A DNA stretch of 36,571 nt, from contig JAFMCH010000014.1 in the NCBI GenBank assembly GCA_017857875.1, forward strand, positions 1 through 36,571. The letters run 5' to 3'. The first letter of the stretch is position 1. Each line of letters begins with the position of its first letter. Shown in pieces: positions 1 to 8,171 of this stretch. The position numbers were made by a program, and so were the translations under genes. This stretch comes from Actinomycetota bacterium (GTDB lineage: Bacteria > Actinomycetota > Actinomycetes > S36-B12). The notes under the pieces were generated by a model. It was not told the origin of the DNA. It saw only the letters and a program-made list of their open reading frames with translations, and ran no database searches.

Positions 1-55
1 CCTAACCTATTCTGACCGCCCGTAGGATTGTCAAATCGATGGACCAGAACTGGGC

Positions 56-61
56 TATGTT
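56..61 (+). promoter_or_regulatory. possible -10 box for a leaderless transcript
   Basis: TATGTT fits the TANNNT pattern and ends 6 nt before the GTG start at 68, so a transcript starting 7 nt downstream of it would begin at the start codon itself. No Shine-Dalgarno sequence precedes that GTG. Leaderless mRNAs are common in Actinomycetota. No clear -35 is seen at the usual distance, so this is tentative. Confidence 0.25.
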
Positions 62-67
62 GCCCCC

Positions 68-619
68 GTGACCGCCGCCTTGATTGTCGTCGACGTCCAG
101 GTGGGATTCGACGATCCGGCCTGGGGGCCTCGAGACAACCCGCACGCGGAGGCAAATATCGCCCGCCTCATCGCTGCCTGGCGAAGTACGGATCGGCCGC
201 TCATCCTGGTCCGCCATGACTCGGTTACGCCGGGATCACCTCTATTGGGTGGCACTCCGGGCAATGCACTTCGAGACTTCGTCAACGGCCCGCGGGATCT
301 ATTCGTGACGAAGTCGGTCAACTCCGCCTTCTACGGTGATCCAGACCTCCACCAATGGCTGCAGGGACGTGACATCGGTGAATTGGTCATCTGCGGTGTG
401 ACGACGAATCACTGCGTGGAGACCACGGCGAGGATGGCGGCAAACCTCGGATACAAGGTCTGGTTCGTGTTAGACGCGACACACACCTTTGACCGGCTCG
501 GTCCAGACGGGCGCGTGGTGCCCGCCGCAGAACTCGCTCGAGCAACAGCGGCGAGTCTGCACGGCGAGTTTGCCACGGTGATATCAACATCGGCCCTACT
601 CGAGCAGTTCGCGCCATAG
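68..619 (+). CDS. isochorismatase-family cysteine hydrolase
   Basis: The 183-aa product has the size and layout of the isochorismatase/nicotinamidase-like fold. The likely catalytic triad is visible: Asp9 in the N-terminal strand (LIVVDVQ), Lys82 in VTKSVNSAF and the nucleophile Cys116 in VTTNHCVETTARMA, followed by the typical GY-V--V-DAT stretch. Such enzymes hydrolyse C-N or ether bonds in small amides or isochorismate; the substrate cannot be read from sequence. The start is a GTG without a ribosome-binding site. The gene is monocistronic, and its last 24 bases overlap the convergent sterol-carrier gene. It is probably cytoplasmic, with no signal peptide or membrane segment. Confidence 0.88.
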   Translation: MTAALIVVDVQVGFDDPAWGPRDNPHAEANIARLIAAWRSTDRPLILVRHDSVTPGSPLLGGTPGNALRDFVNGPRDLFVTKSVNSAFYGDPDLHQWLQGRDIGELVICGVTTNHCVETTARMAANLGYKVWFVLDATHTFDRLGPDGRVVPAAELARATAASLHGEFATVISTSALLEQFAP

Positions 620-958
620 CGGAAGCAATGCAGACAGATCACTTCGCTCTCCGCTGGCTTGCAGCGCACCGGAGTTGATGCCGCTGGCCCAGTCCAGTTC
701 CCCGGTGACCAGCAGTATCCAGGTGCGGGCGTCGCATTCGACCAGGGCCGGTGGCGTACCGCGTCGATGCTTGATGCCCGCAACAACCTGAATGGCAGCG
801 TAGGGCGGAATGCGCACCTCTACGCTGTGCCCGGGGGCAATGCTCGACAGCTGGGCTAAGGCTTCTTTAACCGCTGCTTTCTCGGAAGCACGGTCAGGTT
901 TTTCATTGCGTCCGTAGTGGTCTAGGCACGCTCGGATTACCGACGGTGCAGTACTCAC
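596..958 (-). CDS. sterol carrier family protein (actinobacterial SCP-like)
   Basis: About 120 aa. The segment containing SVEVRIPPYAAIQVV, then RRGTPP-LVE-D--TW--L-TGELDW, matches the small SCP-like domain proteins common in actinobacteria, which are thought to bind hydrophobic ligands; the function of the group is not established. I place the start at the GTG at 958, preceded by a GATGGGGCG purine stretch. An in-frame ATG at 1036 would add 26 residues of unlikely sequence inside the upstream hydrolase gene. It is the last gene of the minus-strand operon, 10 nt after the alpha/beta hydrolase stop, and its 3' end overlaps the convergent isochorismatase gene by 24 nt. Its presence in a catabolic operon may mean delivery of a lipophilic substrate (inference). 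Confidence 0.75.
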   Translation of the reverse strand: MSTAPSVIRACLDHYGRNEKPDRASEKAAVKEALAQLSSIAPGHSVEVRIPPYAAIQVVAGIKHRRGTPPALVECDARTWILLVTGELDWASGINSGALQASGERSDLSALLPLWRELLE

Positions 959-968
959 GGACGCCCCA

Positions 969-1832
969 TCAACGCATGACCTGCGTGGTGATGAACCCCA
1001 AGACCTCAGAGAGTGCCTGTTCCCAGCCCAAATCAAGCATCACGTCGTGACCGATGGGTGATCCGTCGGCGCGAGTAAGCCATGCGGGTTCAACTCCGTA
1101 GGCGGCAGCCGTGCGCTCCACGTCTTGGACGCGGACGAGGGCATCGGCCTTTGTGCCCGCGACCATGACGGGACAGCGCACCGGCCCAATCCTTCGACGT
1201 TTCAACAATTGGTATTGCACGAGCGGCGACTCGCGACCCAGGCGGCTGAGATAGCGCGAGCTCGTGGATTCATCGAGCCCCGGAAAGAGCTGCCCGGCAG
1301 TCATGGGCAGGGTGCGACCGACCACTGCGGCGCCGATGGCAGCCGGGTGATGTTTTCCGATGCTCCTCAGGCTGCCTGCGGCCCCGTGTAGCGGCGATGG
1401 TGTGAGCAGGACCAGTCCGCGGGGGGAGTATCGATCAGCAACCAATTGGGCGATGAGCGCGCCCATGGAGTGCCCGATGATCACCGGCGGTTGCGGAAGT
1501 TCGGTGATGGTCTGCATCACATCGTGTACGTAGTCACGCAGCACGGTTCGGCCTAGTTGGCGCCCGCCCCCGGAGCCCCCGTGTCCGCGCAGTGACACCG
1601 CGTAGGAGGCGAAGCCCTTGGCGGCAGCAGCGGGCAGCCAGTTCTGCTCGAAGCACCACGCACCATGGGCGAGGCCGTGAATGAAGAGCAGTGGGGGGGT
1701 GCGCTGCGCGCGTGGCTCATCAGTCCAGCCGGCTGGAATATTCGACACGACCTCGCGGTAGACACCGCTTGGCGGTACAGACCAATCCCACATGCGCATC
1801 ACCGTGGTGGGTTTGCGCAGCGATGAGCTCAT
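969..1832 (-). CDS. alpha/beta hydrolase
   Basis: The 287-aa product carries the alpha/beta-hydrolase core. The oxyanion-hole motif HG lies at about 52-53 (LLFIHGLAHGAWCF), the nucleophile elbow GHSMG has Ser122, Asp230 lies in VAGTKADALV and His262 in IGHDVM completes the triad. It is cytoplasmic by appearance. The start codon overlaps the stop of the upstream monooxygenase (ATGA, 1829-1832), so the two are translationally coupled. A flavin monooxygenase followed immediately by an esterase/lactonase-type hydrolase is the classic pair for cutting a ketone through an ester or lactone (Baeyer-Villiger route). That role is inferred from context; an unrelated esterase is possible. Confidence 0.88.
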   Translation of the reverse strand: MSSSLRKPTTVMRMWDWSVPPSGVYREVVSNIPAGWTDEPRAQRTPPLLFIHGLAHGAWCFEQNWLPAAAAKGFASYAVSLRGHGGSGGGRQLGRTVLRDYVHDVMQTITELPQPPVIIGHSMGALIAQLVADRYSPRGLVLLTPSPLHGAAGSLRSIGKHHPAAIGAAVVGRTLPMTAGQLFPGLDESTSSRYLSRLGRESPLVQYQLLKRRRIGPVRCPVMVAGTKADALVRVQDVERTAAAYGVEPAWLTRADGSPIGHDVMLDLGWEQALSEVLGFITTQVMR

Positions 1833-3172
1833 GCGGGCACACCCTCCAAGGATGCGAGGTCGGCTTCCAGGGCGTGCAGGTATTCCTGGTGGGCGATTTC
1901 GTAGTAGTGCCGCGTGGACTCCTTGTAATCCGCGCCACCGGTGAACCGAACGTTCGTCTCAGCGATGATCTGGTCGTAAAACATGCGGGCTCGGGTGGGG
2001 TCCTGACGCATGAGTTCGGCGTAGGTGGCGATAAGGGCACCTTGCCAGTGAGCGATTGTCCACTGACCGCTGTCGGGTTGAATCAACCCGGATACGACGA
2101 GGTTGTCGAAGTGTGGTGTGAAGATCTGTCGGGCTAACACCGGATGATCACCATCGGGATTGAGCCAGGCGTCGTCGAGGAACGGAAAATGCGCGAGGTA
2201 TCCCGTGGCGAAAATAACCAGGTCTACCTCCGCACGTGATCCATCGGTGAAGACGACCGCGTCATCATCGAAGTGATCAATATCTGGCTTGGGAACGATT
2301 GCGCCGTGCCCGACGTAATACACCAGTTGCTGGTTGACGATCGGGTGGGTTTCAAAAAATTCGTGATCGGGTTTCGGTAGTCCGAATCGAGTGAAGTCGC
2401 CCACTGTTAATCGCAATGTTGCCTTGAACATGATGCGCCGCAGGGCTAATGGAAGCTTCATGGCAAGAAGTAGATCGGCTGTTTGATCGCTGGGCCGGCC
2501 GAATGCATACTTGGGGTTGTAGTAATAGCCGCGACGAGTGGAATGCAGCGTTGACCGAGCGTTTTGAGCGCTCTCGACGGCAATGTCGCAACCAGTGTTT
2601 CCGGCGCCCACGACCAGCACGCGCTTTCCGCGCAGCACGTCGGCACCCTTGTACTGGGCGGAGTGCCTAATCTCGCCACTGAACGCCTCTTGTCCGGGGT
2701 ACTGCGGTGTCTTTGGCCACCAGTTGTGTCCATTAGCCACGACGACACCGGCAAAACGAGAGGTGGTCTCCTCCCCGGTGATGCGATCGCAAACGGTGAC
2801 GTCCCAGCCGTCATTGGCGTTCACCCCGACGGGTATGCACTTGATGACCTCGGTGTTGAAGGACATGTGGTCAGACAATCCGAAGTGGCGGGCGTAGGAG
2901 GAGAAGTACTCGTGCACCTGCCAGTGCGAGGGATAGTCGGGGTAACTATCGGGCATCGGAAAGTCAGGAAACTGGGTGAAGGGCTTTGTCGAAATCAGGT
3001 GCGTCGACTCATACACCCGGGAGTTCTCAGCGTGATAGTTCCAATTTCCGCCTAGGTCGGCATCTCGCTCGAAGCCATGAGCTTCGACACCGTGCTCGAG
3101 TAGATTCTTCAGGGCAGACAACCCGTGTGGGCCTGCACCAATAACCGCCCAGGGCAACGTTGTATCCATCAT
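1829..3172 (-). CDS. FAD/NADPH flavin-containing monooxygenase (FMO/type II BVMO-like)
   Basis: The 447-aa product has two Rossmann motifs: GAGPHG at 12-17 for FAD and GAGNTG at 189-194 for NADPH. Between them, FSGEIRHSAQYK (164-175) fits the FMO fingerprint FxGxxxHxxxYK; type I Baeyer-Villiger enzymes have W at the aromatic position. A late ATGY motif (VIFATGYLAHF) is also typical. The family inserts one oxygen atom from O2 into heteroatoms or, in type II BVMOs, ketones. The next gene is an overlapping alpha/beta hydrolase, which favours ketone-to-ester chemistry (inference). The start is ATG at 3172, with a second ATG right behind it, and there is a 43-nt gap to the reductase upstream. No unusual features are seen in the sequence itself. 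Confidence 0.9.
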   Translation of the reverse strand: MMDTTLPWAVIGAGPHGLSALKNLLEHGVEAHGFERDADLGGNWNYHAENSRVYESTHLISTKPFTQFPDFPMPDSYPDYPSHWQVHEYFSSYARHFGLSDHMSFNTEVIKCIPVGVNANDGWDVTVCDRITGEETTSRFAGVVVANGHNWWPKTPQYPGQEAFSGEIRHSAQYKGADVLRGKRVLVVGAGNTGCDIAVESAQNARSTLHSTRRGYYYNPKYAFGRPSDQTADLLLAMKLPLALRRIMFKATLRLTVGDFTRFGLPKPDHEFFETHPIVNQQLVYYVGHGAIVPKPDIDHFDDDAVVFTDGSRAEVDLVIFATGYLAHFPFLDDAWLNPDGDHPVLARQIFTPHFDNLVVSGLIQPDSGQWTIAHWQGALIATYAELMRQDPTRARMFYDQIIAETNVRFTGGADYKESTRHYYEIAHQEYLHALEADLASLEGVPA

Positions 3173-3188
3173 GAACTGAGCATGGCCA

Positions 3189-3213
3189 CTACGAGCCGGT
3201 TGCGCAACCGTAG
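3189..3213 (-). other. intercistronic stem-loop
   Basis: The 43-nt gap between the CurA-like reductase and the monooxygenase holds a 14-bp perfect palindrome CGGTTGCGCAACCG (3197-3210), with outer CTACG/CGTAG arms around it. No T-run follows in the direction of transcription, so it is not an obvious terminator. It may be an RNA stem that affects mRNA processing or translation inside the operon, or a protein-binding palindrome. Function unknown. Confidence 0.35.
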
Positions 3214-3215
3214 GC

Positions 3216-4262
3216 CTAAAGTGCGGTGGAGTGCGCTTCCTGGTCTTGTGTCACGACCAGAAGTGTGCCGTCATTGAGGCCCTTGGATAAATCTCCAAAT
3301 GACTCAGGGAGGGATTCAAATCCTTCCCGAAGGTCTTCTCGGTGTTTGATCTTGCCCGCGCTGAGCCATTCCCACAGTTGATCGGTCGCGGTGGGGATCT
3401 CAGCCTCGAAGTCGCCGAGGAGGAAGCCTTGCATCCGGACGCTGCCATAGACGAGGCGCATCATGTTGCGAGGGCCGGAGATCGGCTCGCTGTTGTCATA
3501 CCCGGCGATCTGGCCGCAGAGAACGATGACGCCGTTTTTCGCAATGTTTTCGACCGCGGCCTGCAGAATTTCGCCCCCGACGTTGTCGAAGAAGACATTG
3601 ATGCCAGCAGGTGCCAATGCGCGAATCTCTTGTTCCACGTTTGTGTCGCGATAGTTTATCGCTGCATCGAATCCAAGGTCCTGGGTCAAGTAATTGCACT
3701 TGTCAGTCGACCCCGCGATGCCGATGACTCGGCAACCCATGATCTTGCCGATTTGACCGGCCACCGATCCCGTTGATCCGGCCGCACCCGAGACGACCAG
3801 AACGTCGCCTGGTTCGGGTCTGCCGATCTTGGTCATGCCCATGTAGGCCGTGAGCGCGTTCATCCCCAGCGGCCCCATCGCCTGCACGAGAGAGACATCC
3901 GGTCGGACCGGGCGCACGGGCATCACGTTTGCATCGACGATGGCGTAGTCCTGCCATGATCCGATGGTGGTTACCCGATCACCCGGAGTAAATCGTGGAT
4001 CCTTGCTGGCGACCACGGTGCCGGCGCATGTGGCCAGCATGGGGGCACCTAAGGGAACCGACGGGTAGTAGTTGTTTCCCGGCTCGTCCATCCAATTGCG
4101 CATCGTGGGTGCATGCAAAAAGACTGAAGTGCGCACCAGAATCTGGCCATCTGCAAGCGCTGAGGCATCGGGAATATCGCCCTCGTGGAATTCCATGTCT
4201 GAAACTTTGGCGGCCCCCACTGGACGGCGCACGAGTCGCCACTGTCGGTTTACTGAATCCAC
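3216..4262 (-). CDS. NADP-dependent MDR-family reductase (CurA/leukotriene B4 dehydrogenase-like)
   Basis: The 348-aa product is a zinc-free medium-chain dehydrogenase/reductase. The start is typical for the curcumin/LTB4 reductase group (NRQWRLVRRPVG), the nucleotide-binding motif is VSGAAGSTGSVAGQIGK (about 158-174), and VFFDNVGGEIL is the conserved helper segment. Members reduce the C=C bond of alpha,beta-unsaturated ketones or aldehydes with NADPH. The start is a GTG at 4262 with an AGGAG ribosome-binding site at 4269-4273. A second paralogue lies at 9358-10413 in another operon, so this island encodes at least two enone-reductase-type enzymes. The substrate is unknown. Confidence 0.87.
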   Translation of the reverse strand: MDSVNRQWRLVRRPVGAAKVSDMEFHEGDIPDASALADGQILVRTSVFLHAPTMRNWMDEPGNNYYPSVPLGAPMLATCAGTVVASKDPRFTPGDRVTTIGSWQDYAIVDANVMPVRPVRPDVSLVQAMGPLGMNALTAYMGMTKIGRPEPGDVLVVSGAAGSTGSVAGQIGKIMGCRVIGIAGSTDKCNYLTQDLGFDAAINYRDTNVEQEIRALAPAGINVFFDNVGGEILQAAVENIAKNGVIVLCGQIAGYDNSEPISGPRNMMRLVYGSVRMQGFLLGDFEAEIPTATDQLWEWLSAGKIKHREDLREGFESLPESFGDLSKGLNDGTLLVVTQDQEAHSTAL

Positions 4263-4312
4263 GAACCACTCCTGATCTCAATGTGACCGGTAAAAAACTG
4301 GCAGATGTGTCG

Positions 4313-5071
4313 TCAAGTCCGCAGTGCTGCGGCTAAGCGATCTAGTTGGGAATCTTCCACGCCGCGAGACATGGCCCAGTTTCGTGCTCCGCCGTGCGTG
4401 CGGTCGAGCCAATCGAGGAAGGAACTCATCGCGTGCTCGTGAACCTCGTAAAACTCGTTGTTGACCTTGCCCATGTGGGCCAAGTACCGCGGCGATCGGC
4501 GCAGCATGTCGTTTACTCGATCGTTATTTTGTCCCGACGCCAGGTAGTCAGCCATCACGGCCTCACGTGTGACGCCAGCGATTTCAAGAGTGATCGCAAT
4601 AACGAGTCCGGTACGGTCCTTGCCCGCTGCGCAATGGACGAGCGTTGGTCCGTCCAATAGCTGCGGTAAGAATGCGAAGACACGACCCAGCCCGCCTGAG
4701 GGCACATTGGCGAAGCTTTGGTAGACGTAGGACGTGAGTTGTCCCGATGGCCAATCAGGATCAAACTCCAAATCCAAGGGCGCGGGATCAAGGGGAATGT
4801 TCAGGTAGGTGATTGCTTTCGCGTCAACGGGCCCGCGCCCCTCTGTGATCGATTCGCGAGCGGATCGAAGATCCATGATAGATGCGATCTGGTATTGCTC
4901 AGTCAGACGCTCAACGTCATGTGACGTCGCCTCCTGAAGGGATTCGCTACGAAAGAGAACGCCCCTTCTTGTGAATCCGCCATCGCGTAGGGGCAGGCCT
5001 CCTACGTCGCGCAGATTCACTAACCCCTGCGCGTTAGGTGGATTAGTGTTGATGGTTGTCAGATCGGGCAT
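4313..5071 (-). CDS. tyrosine/dual-specificity protein phosphatase-like
   Basis: The 252-aa product has the Y_phosphatase3-type layout: an N-terminal NLRDVGGLPLRDG segment and the phosphate-binding P-loop HCAAGKDRTG with nucleophile Cys147 and Arg153. Such bacterial enzymes dephosphorylate phosphotyrosine, phosphoinositides or small phosphate esters. It overlaps the preceding CMD gene by 13 nt, and no separate ribosome-binding site is seen, so coupling is likely. A phosphatase of this class is unexpected inside a catabolic operon. It could be a bystander, a regulator or an enzyme acting on a phosphorylated intermediate; nothing in the sequence decides this. Confidence 0.87.
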   Translation of the reverse strand: MPDLTTINTNPPNAQGLVNLRDVGGLPLRDGGFTRRGVLFRSESLQEATSHDVERLTEQYQIASIMDLRSARESITEGRGPVDAKAITYLNIPLDPAPLDLEFDPDWPSGQLTSYVYQSFANVPSGGLGRVFAFLPQLLDGPTLVHCAAGKDRTGLVIAITLEIAGVTREAVMADYLASGQNNDRVNDMLRRSPRYLAHMGKVNNEFYEVHEHAMSSFLDWLDRTHGGARNWAMSRGVEDSQLDRLAAALRT

Positions 5072-5595
5072 GCAACAGTTTCGAGTTGCAGCATTGCGAG
5101 CACTCGGCCGAATCCGATGTATTGCGTCGTCATCATGGACAGTTCGACGAAGCCCTCGTCTCCGAATGCATCACGCCAACGTCGAACGTCTTCGTCGGTA
5201 ATAGAGTGATGATCCAGCGCCATTCGTTCAGCGAAGTCCAGTGCAATACGCTCTTGCTCGGACAAGGTGGCGAGGCCATCGCTGTTGTTCTCAAGGGCTC
5301 CTAGCGCTTCAGTTTCCGCCACTGTATCCGGTGCCAAGCGGGCTGCTGCACATGTCCGACAACCATTGAGTGTGGCGATGTGGAGACGAACCAGTTCCTT
5401 CATTCGCGGGGTAATGACACCCTTTTCGCTGTGCCACGGGTAGTAAAAGGCCAGATATTCCTCCAACAGCCGCGGTTGCGTGGAAAACGCACGCGCGACA
5501 TGCTGCGTCGCCCAATCGTCCTCGCTCGCTCCGTTGTGGAGTTCCTGCAGGAACGGATCAAGTTCGTGAACTTCAGGTAGCGGAAGGCGTGACAT
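5059..5595 (-). CDS. carboxymuconolactone decarboxylase/AhpD-family protein
   Basis: The 178-aa all-helical product has the AhpD-like redox motif in LHIATLNGCRTCAAAR, with Cys79 and Cys82 forming CxxC. The histidine that normally follows four residues after the second cysteine in peroxidase-active AhpD proteins is Arg86 here, so peroxidase activity is doubtful. The second half (LSEQERIALDFAERMA, then DEDVRRWRDAFGDEGFVEL) is typical of the COG2128 branch. The start ATG has AGGAG at 6 nt. The gene sits 26 nt downstream of the acetoacetate-decarboxylase-family gene and overlaps the phosphatase gene. Members are frequent in catabolic operons without a proven role. Confidence 0.85.
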   Translation of the reverse strand: MSRLPLPEVHELDPFLQELHNGASEDDWATQHVARAFSTQPRLLEEYLAFYYPWHSEKGVITPRMKELVRLHIATLNGCRTCAAARLAPDTVAETEALGALENNSDGLATLSEQERIALDFAERMALDHHSITDEDVRRWRDAFGDEGFVELSMMTTQYIGFGRVLAMLQLETVACPI

Positions 5596-5621
5596 GTTTA
5601 CTCCTATGGAAGGCGGTCGAA

Positions 5622-6416
5622 TTAGCGAGATTGATGAGTAAGTGCGCGAGTTTCGCTGTCGAGAAGTGAGTAGTCGTCGATCCGAGCGAAGTAGTACGGA
5701 AGGAAATCCGCGCTTGGAATCGTTGCGGCGCTGTGACTGGTCGCGAGCAGATCGCCTTCTTGCCAGACCGCTCCACGAATGTCAGTGATCGGAATCGTGT
5801 CGAGTGGATCATGTCCGTTGCCTTTGAGCGCAATGCCCCCCGGTCCGGCCATGGTCGCCGATAGTCGCACATCAAAGTCAGCAATCGTGATGACCGCATC
5901 GTGTTCTAAGCCGTTGCCGTCAGAAGAGGGCGTGGCCTTGATGTTGAAGTTGACGCCGGTGGCCTCCAGCGGTCCGGTGTCTTCGACGAGCTCTGCTTCG
6001 AGGTGAATGATTCGCTCTCCACGGCGCTCGACCCAACCGCTTGCGACTCCGTTGGCCCGCCTTAACTGAACGGATGCTTGCTTCTTGGGCTCCCCGAAGA
6101 CCTCGCGGCCATAGATGATGGCGGCATCGGTGTCCATATACATGGCTAGGATGTACTCACCTTGCACATCTCCTAGACGTGCGGGGACGTAGATCCCGGC
6201 CCCGGAGAAGTCTTCGACGCAATTGCTCTGCCAGCGGCCGATCATGATCCGAACGGAGTCGCCATCGGCAACGAGTGGTGCGGGAATGACGTGCTGCAGC
6301 CACGCCGGGTCTGTTCCCACGGTGACGGACAACATTTCGCAGTTGACGAATCGTGGCTTGGCTATCACGGCGCTGATGGCGGCAACCTGGTCTGCCGATG
6401 CGACAAATGAGTCCAT
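5622..6416 (-). CDS. acetoacetate decarboxylase family protein
   Basis: The 264-aa product matches acetoacetate decarboxylase in length and in the key segment YGREVFGEPKKQA (102-113), where Lys111/Lys112 align with the Schiff-base lysine and its neighbour (FGYPKK in the clostridial enzyme). Family members decarboxylate beta-keto acids or, in ADC-like branches, act as aldolase/dehydratase on keto acids, so the true reaction is open. It is the first gene of the minus-strand operon, with a GAGGGGG ribosome-binding sequence before the ATG. A second family member is at 35796 to the window end. The pair suggests beta-keto acid intermediates in this island. Confidence 0.85.
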   Translation of the reverse strand: MDSFVASADQVAAISAVIAKPRFVNCEMLSVTVGTDPAWLQHVIPAPLVADGDSVRIMIGRWQSNCVEDFSGAGIYVPARLGDVQGEYILAMYMDTDAAIIYGREVFGEPKKQASVQLRRANGVASGWVERRGERIIHLEAELVEDTGPLEATGVNFNIKATPSSDGNGLEHDAVITIADFDVRLSATMAGPGGIALKGNGHDPLDTIPITDIRGAVWQEGDLLATSHSAATIPSADFLPYYFARIDDYSLLDSETRALTHQSR

Positions 6417-6599
6417 GTGTCCCCCTCGGGGCTAGGAGTTGAGTCGAATTGGCCCGGTTGAGCCGCACTCTCGTCACTTGATTCATCGGACGATATGCCC
6501 GCGTGGCGGCCCGGTCAATCAAAATACGCGGATTTCTTAGGAGGAATCCCACCGGTGCATCGGAAAATTTGGAATCAACTCCCGAAATAGATCCGATGA
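6417..6599. promoter_or_regulatory. divergent intergenic region
   Basis: These 183 bases separate the start of the minus-strand operon (6416) from the plus-strand DUF3237 gene. They must hold promoters for both directions. A weak inverted pair CATCGG (6558-6563) and CCGATG (6593-6598) is present, but no convincing operator or promoter pair could be picked out by eye. Confidence 0.4.
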
Positions 6600-7100
6600 A
6601 TGTGGTCGAATGACCCCATGACTGACCCCATGACGTCACAGCTGGAGCTGCGGTCGCAACCATTGTTTGTCTTGACGGCCCAACTCGGCGCGCCTCAGGT
6701 GCATGAGCCGACGCCGTCGGGCACCCGCAAGGTCGTTCCCGTGTTGGGGGGCAGTTTCGTGGGGCAGAGACTTCATGGACAGATAGATCCGGCCGGGGGT
6801 CATGATTGGGCTCTCGTGCGAGCGGACGGCTCGTTGGTCTTGGATGTTCGACTAGTTCTCACCACTCATGATGGCGAGAGAATCCTCATGACGTATTCGG
6901 GGATTCGAACCGGTCCACCGGAGGCGCTTGCGCGCCTCGCGGCCGGGGAACCTGTGGATCCCGATGAGATCTACTTTCGCATTGCTCCGCGATTTGAGAC
7001 CGGTTCCACGAAGTATTCGTGGCTAAACGGAATCCTCGCTGTAGGTGTCGGGGAAAGATTAGCGGCTGGACCGCGCTACACGATTTTCGAAATTTTATAG
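6600..7100 (+). CDS. DUF3237 domain-containing protein
   Basis: The 166-aa product follows the DUF3237 pattern: LELRSQPLFVLTAQLGAP at the start, then RKVVPVLGGSFVGQRLHGQIDPAGGHDW, VRADGSLVLDVRLVL-T-DG and a C-terminal YFRIAPRFETGS--YSWLNGILAVGVGER. The family has no established enzymatic role; members occur beside hydroxylase and ring-degradation genes. Three in-frame ATGs (6600, 6618, 6630) are possible starts and none has a ribosome-binding site. I keep the longest, but 6618 fits the domain start equally well. The direct repeat of TGACCCCATGAC makes the choice harder. The gene stands alone between two minus-strand operons and its last 6 bases overlap the convergent LLM gene. Confidence 0.8.
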   Translation: MWSNDPMTDPMTSQLELRSQPLFVLTAQLGAPQVHEPTPSGTRKVVPVLGGSFVGQRLHGQIDPAGGHDWALVRADGSLVLDVRLVLTTHDGERILMTYSGIRTGPPEALARLAAGEPVDPDEIYFRIAPRFETGSTKYSWLNGILAVGVGERLAAGPRYTIFEIL

Positions 7101-8171
7101 TTGGTTCGTATAACGGGCCTGAGCCTTCGCGCTCTGTAGGGCGAGCAGATCTTCGGCAATATGTGTCCACAGGCGATCGTCGGTTTCATAGGGCGTATAG
7201 AAACTCAAACGATCCACCAATCCGGCAAACCGTTCGTGAATCTGGCTCGCAACAGCGTCAGGCTCAGCGACAACGGCAAATGCATCCAGCATTTGGTCGC
7301 TGATCACGGCGCTGAGATCAGCCGGAGTGTGCCCGCCCTGACGCATCATTCGTGACAGTTCCTCAGCGGTCTCACCCCAGCCGTGTGCATCCATCACCGG
7401 TCGGTATGCGGGAGTGCTTCCGTAGAACGCGATTTGCTCGCGTACTGATTGGGCCGCCCGGGCAAATTCTGATTCCGTTCGCCCGGTGACCACGAAGGCC
7501 ATCGTTGAAATGGCAACGTCGCCTCGCGACCGCCCTGATTGATCCAGGCCCTGCTGCAGCGCCGGGAGTGTGTGCTCAGCGATATAGGTCGCAGTTGTGA
7601 AGCCGTGCAAAATTACGCCGTCAGCGACTTCGCCCGCGAGAGTAGTCATGGTGGGTCCCACGGCCGCCAGGTAGATCGGGGGGTCTGGATACTCGAGAGC
7701 GGGGGGTGAAAAAAAATCGGGCATGAGTGTGTGACGGTAGAAATCGCCTTGGAAATTGAGTCTCTCCCCGGTTCCCCATGAGTTCCAGATACAGCGGAGC
7801 GCGGCGATGTATTCGCGCATTCGCTCAGTGGGAGCACTCCAAGGCATGGAAAAACGGCGCTCAATATGGGCTTTCACTTGGCTGCCGACACCGAGAATAA
7901 ATCGACCTTCACTGATGCGCTGCAGATCATATGCCGTGTGAGCCATCGTCATGGGTGACCGAGACAGGGCCACCGCAATAGACGTGCCGATTGATAAGCG
8001 CTCCGTGTGCTCTGCTGCGAATCCCATGGTCAAAAACGGATCGTGGCGTGCTTCAGAGACCCACAGCCCATCCCATGGTCCCGCCTCACAGGCGACCGCC
8101 ATCATCGCTGTTTGCATGACCGACAACGTCTCGCCTGGAGAGATGACTCGGTCAACGAGTAGTCGATTCAC
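7095..8171 (-). CDS. LLM-class flavin/F420-dependent oxidoreductase
   Basis: I place the start at the GTG at 8171, whose GTGA overlaps the stop of the thiolase gene, giving about 358 aa; an upstream ATG at 8216 would add 15 unlikely residues inside the thiolase gene. The product is luciferase-like: GLWVSEARHDPFL near the N terminus, then GTSIAVALSRSPMTMAHTAYDLQRISEGRFILGVGSQVKAHIERRF, a hallmark of the TIGR03617-type F420-dependent group of actinobacteria. Substrates are unknown for most members. It is the last gene of an acyl-CoA dehydrogenase/SDR/reductase/thiolase operon and may act on a CoA ester or ketone of that pathway (inference). FMN use cannot be excluded. Confidence 0.85.
   Translation of the reverse strand: MNRLLVDRVISPGETLSVMQTAMMAVACEAGPWDGLWVSEARHDPFLTMGFAAEHTERLSIGTSIAVALSRSPMTMAHTAYDLQRISEGRFILGVGSQVKAHIERRFSMPWSAPTERMREYIAALRCIWNSWGTGERLNFQGDFYRHTLMPDFFSPPALEYPDPPIYLAAVGPTMTTLAGEVADGVILHGFTTATYIAEHTLPALQQGLDQSGRSRGDVAISTMAFVVTGRTESEFARAAQSVREQIAFYGSTPAYRPVMDAHGWGETAEELSRMMRQGGHTPADLSAVISDQMLDAFAVVAEPDAVASQIHERFAGLVDRLSFYTPYETDDRLWTHIAEDLLALQSAKAQARYTNQL

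Noticed and set aside
1691-2137. Plus-strand open frame opposite the monooxygenase gene, and similar long frames at 2564-3055 and 10695-11291
   Set aside because: They lie antisense to well-supported genes, show no recognisable motif and no ribosome-binding site; they are products of GC-rich codon structure.
6590-6598. ATCCGATG just before the DUF3237 gene as a fourth GntR site
   Set aside because: It shares an 8-mer with site A but lacks the ACAT and GTCTAACG flanks and any palindrome.
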